A stretch of DNA of 64,000 nt, from NCBI GenBank assembly GCA_033763735.1, contig JANRJY010000073.1, positions 1-64,000 on the forward strand, read 5' to 3'. A program made the translations under genes and the position numbers. Origin of the DNA: JANRJY01 sp033763735 (GTDB lineage Bacteria > Bacteroidota > Bacteroidia > Cytophagales > UBA9547). Shown in pieces: positions 63,996 to 64,000 of the stretch (position 1 is its first letter; the number at the start of each line of letters is the position of its first letter). The notes under the pieces were generated by a model. That model was not told where the DNA came from. It saw only the letters and a program-made list of their open reading frames with translations, and did not search any database.

Positions 63996-64000
63996 TAAAT

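Overview
The window is AT-rich bacterial chromosome from a member of the Bacteroidota, probably outside the classical Bacteroidales (a Cytophagia-, Chitinophagia- or Sphingobacteriia-like lineage). The evidence is Bacteroidota-type promoters (TTTG, about 19 bases, TAnnTTTG), starts with A-rich leaders instead of Shine-Dalgarno sites, two proteins with type IX secretion (T9SS) C-terminal sorting domains, a DUF1573 protein, a FucP-type sugar transporter and 7TMR-DISM sensor kinases. No rRNA, CRISPR array, prophage or complete insertion sequence is visible.

Layout. 0-11 kb: hemA, a sensor kinase, mfd, a membrane GAF protein, and a leftward three-gene operon of an outer-membrane barrel, a 7TMR-DISM kinase and a LuxR-type regulator. 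11.2-12.8 kb: a small accessory patch with a Uma2-family gene and a decayed REP-associated tyrosine transposase (RAYT) fragment, bracketed by two kinds of palindromic repeat. 12.8-21.4 kb: a run of exported proteins (one barrel, three lipoproteins, one 1453-residue T9SS substrate), then an aspartyl-protease remnant. 21.5-24.5 kb: sugar-phosphate isomerase, short-chain dehydrogenase and hemW. 24.5-28.0 kb: tRNA-Tyr, tRNA-Gly, tRNA-Thr, two degenerate tandem copies of tRNA-Thr, tuf, tRNA-Trp, secE, nusG and rplK, which ends at a strong terminator directly after rplK. 28-35.6 kb: a barrel, an Nmad3-like protein, dnaB, bcp, a dienelactone hydrolase, and the leftward rpmH-rnpA-S41 protease operon. 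rpmH is only 51 codons.

35.7-47 kb is mixed housekeeping: an orphan ABC ATPase, DUF1573 protein, FucP-like transporter, sugar aminotransferase, pfkA, a TlpA-like thioredoxin, a DUF4160/DUF2442 pair, glycosyltransferases, and miaA with a polysaccharide deacetylase and a methyltransferase. From 47 kb to the right edge lies a surface-polysaccharide locus: two Wzy/WaaL-like polymerase or ligase proteins, several glycosyltransferases, an acyltransferase, a GT-C membrane glycosyltransferase with beta-rich modules, methyltransferases, UDP-galactopyranose mutase and a Wzx-type flippase. A T9SS substrate with Asp-box repeats sits inside it. In Bacteroidota T9SS cargo is commonly anchored to surface polysaccharide, so the two may be linked.

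No wholly new system is evident. The items most worth following up are the degenerate tRNA-Thr tandem, the operon break after rplK, the palindrome-bounded Uma2/RAYT patch, the orphan Nmad3-like protein, the palindrome at the dnaB start, and the T9SS gene inside the polysaccharide locus.
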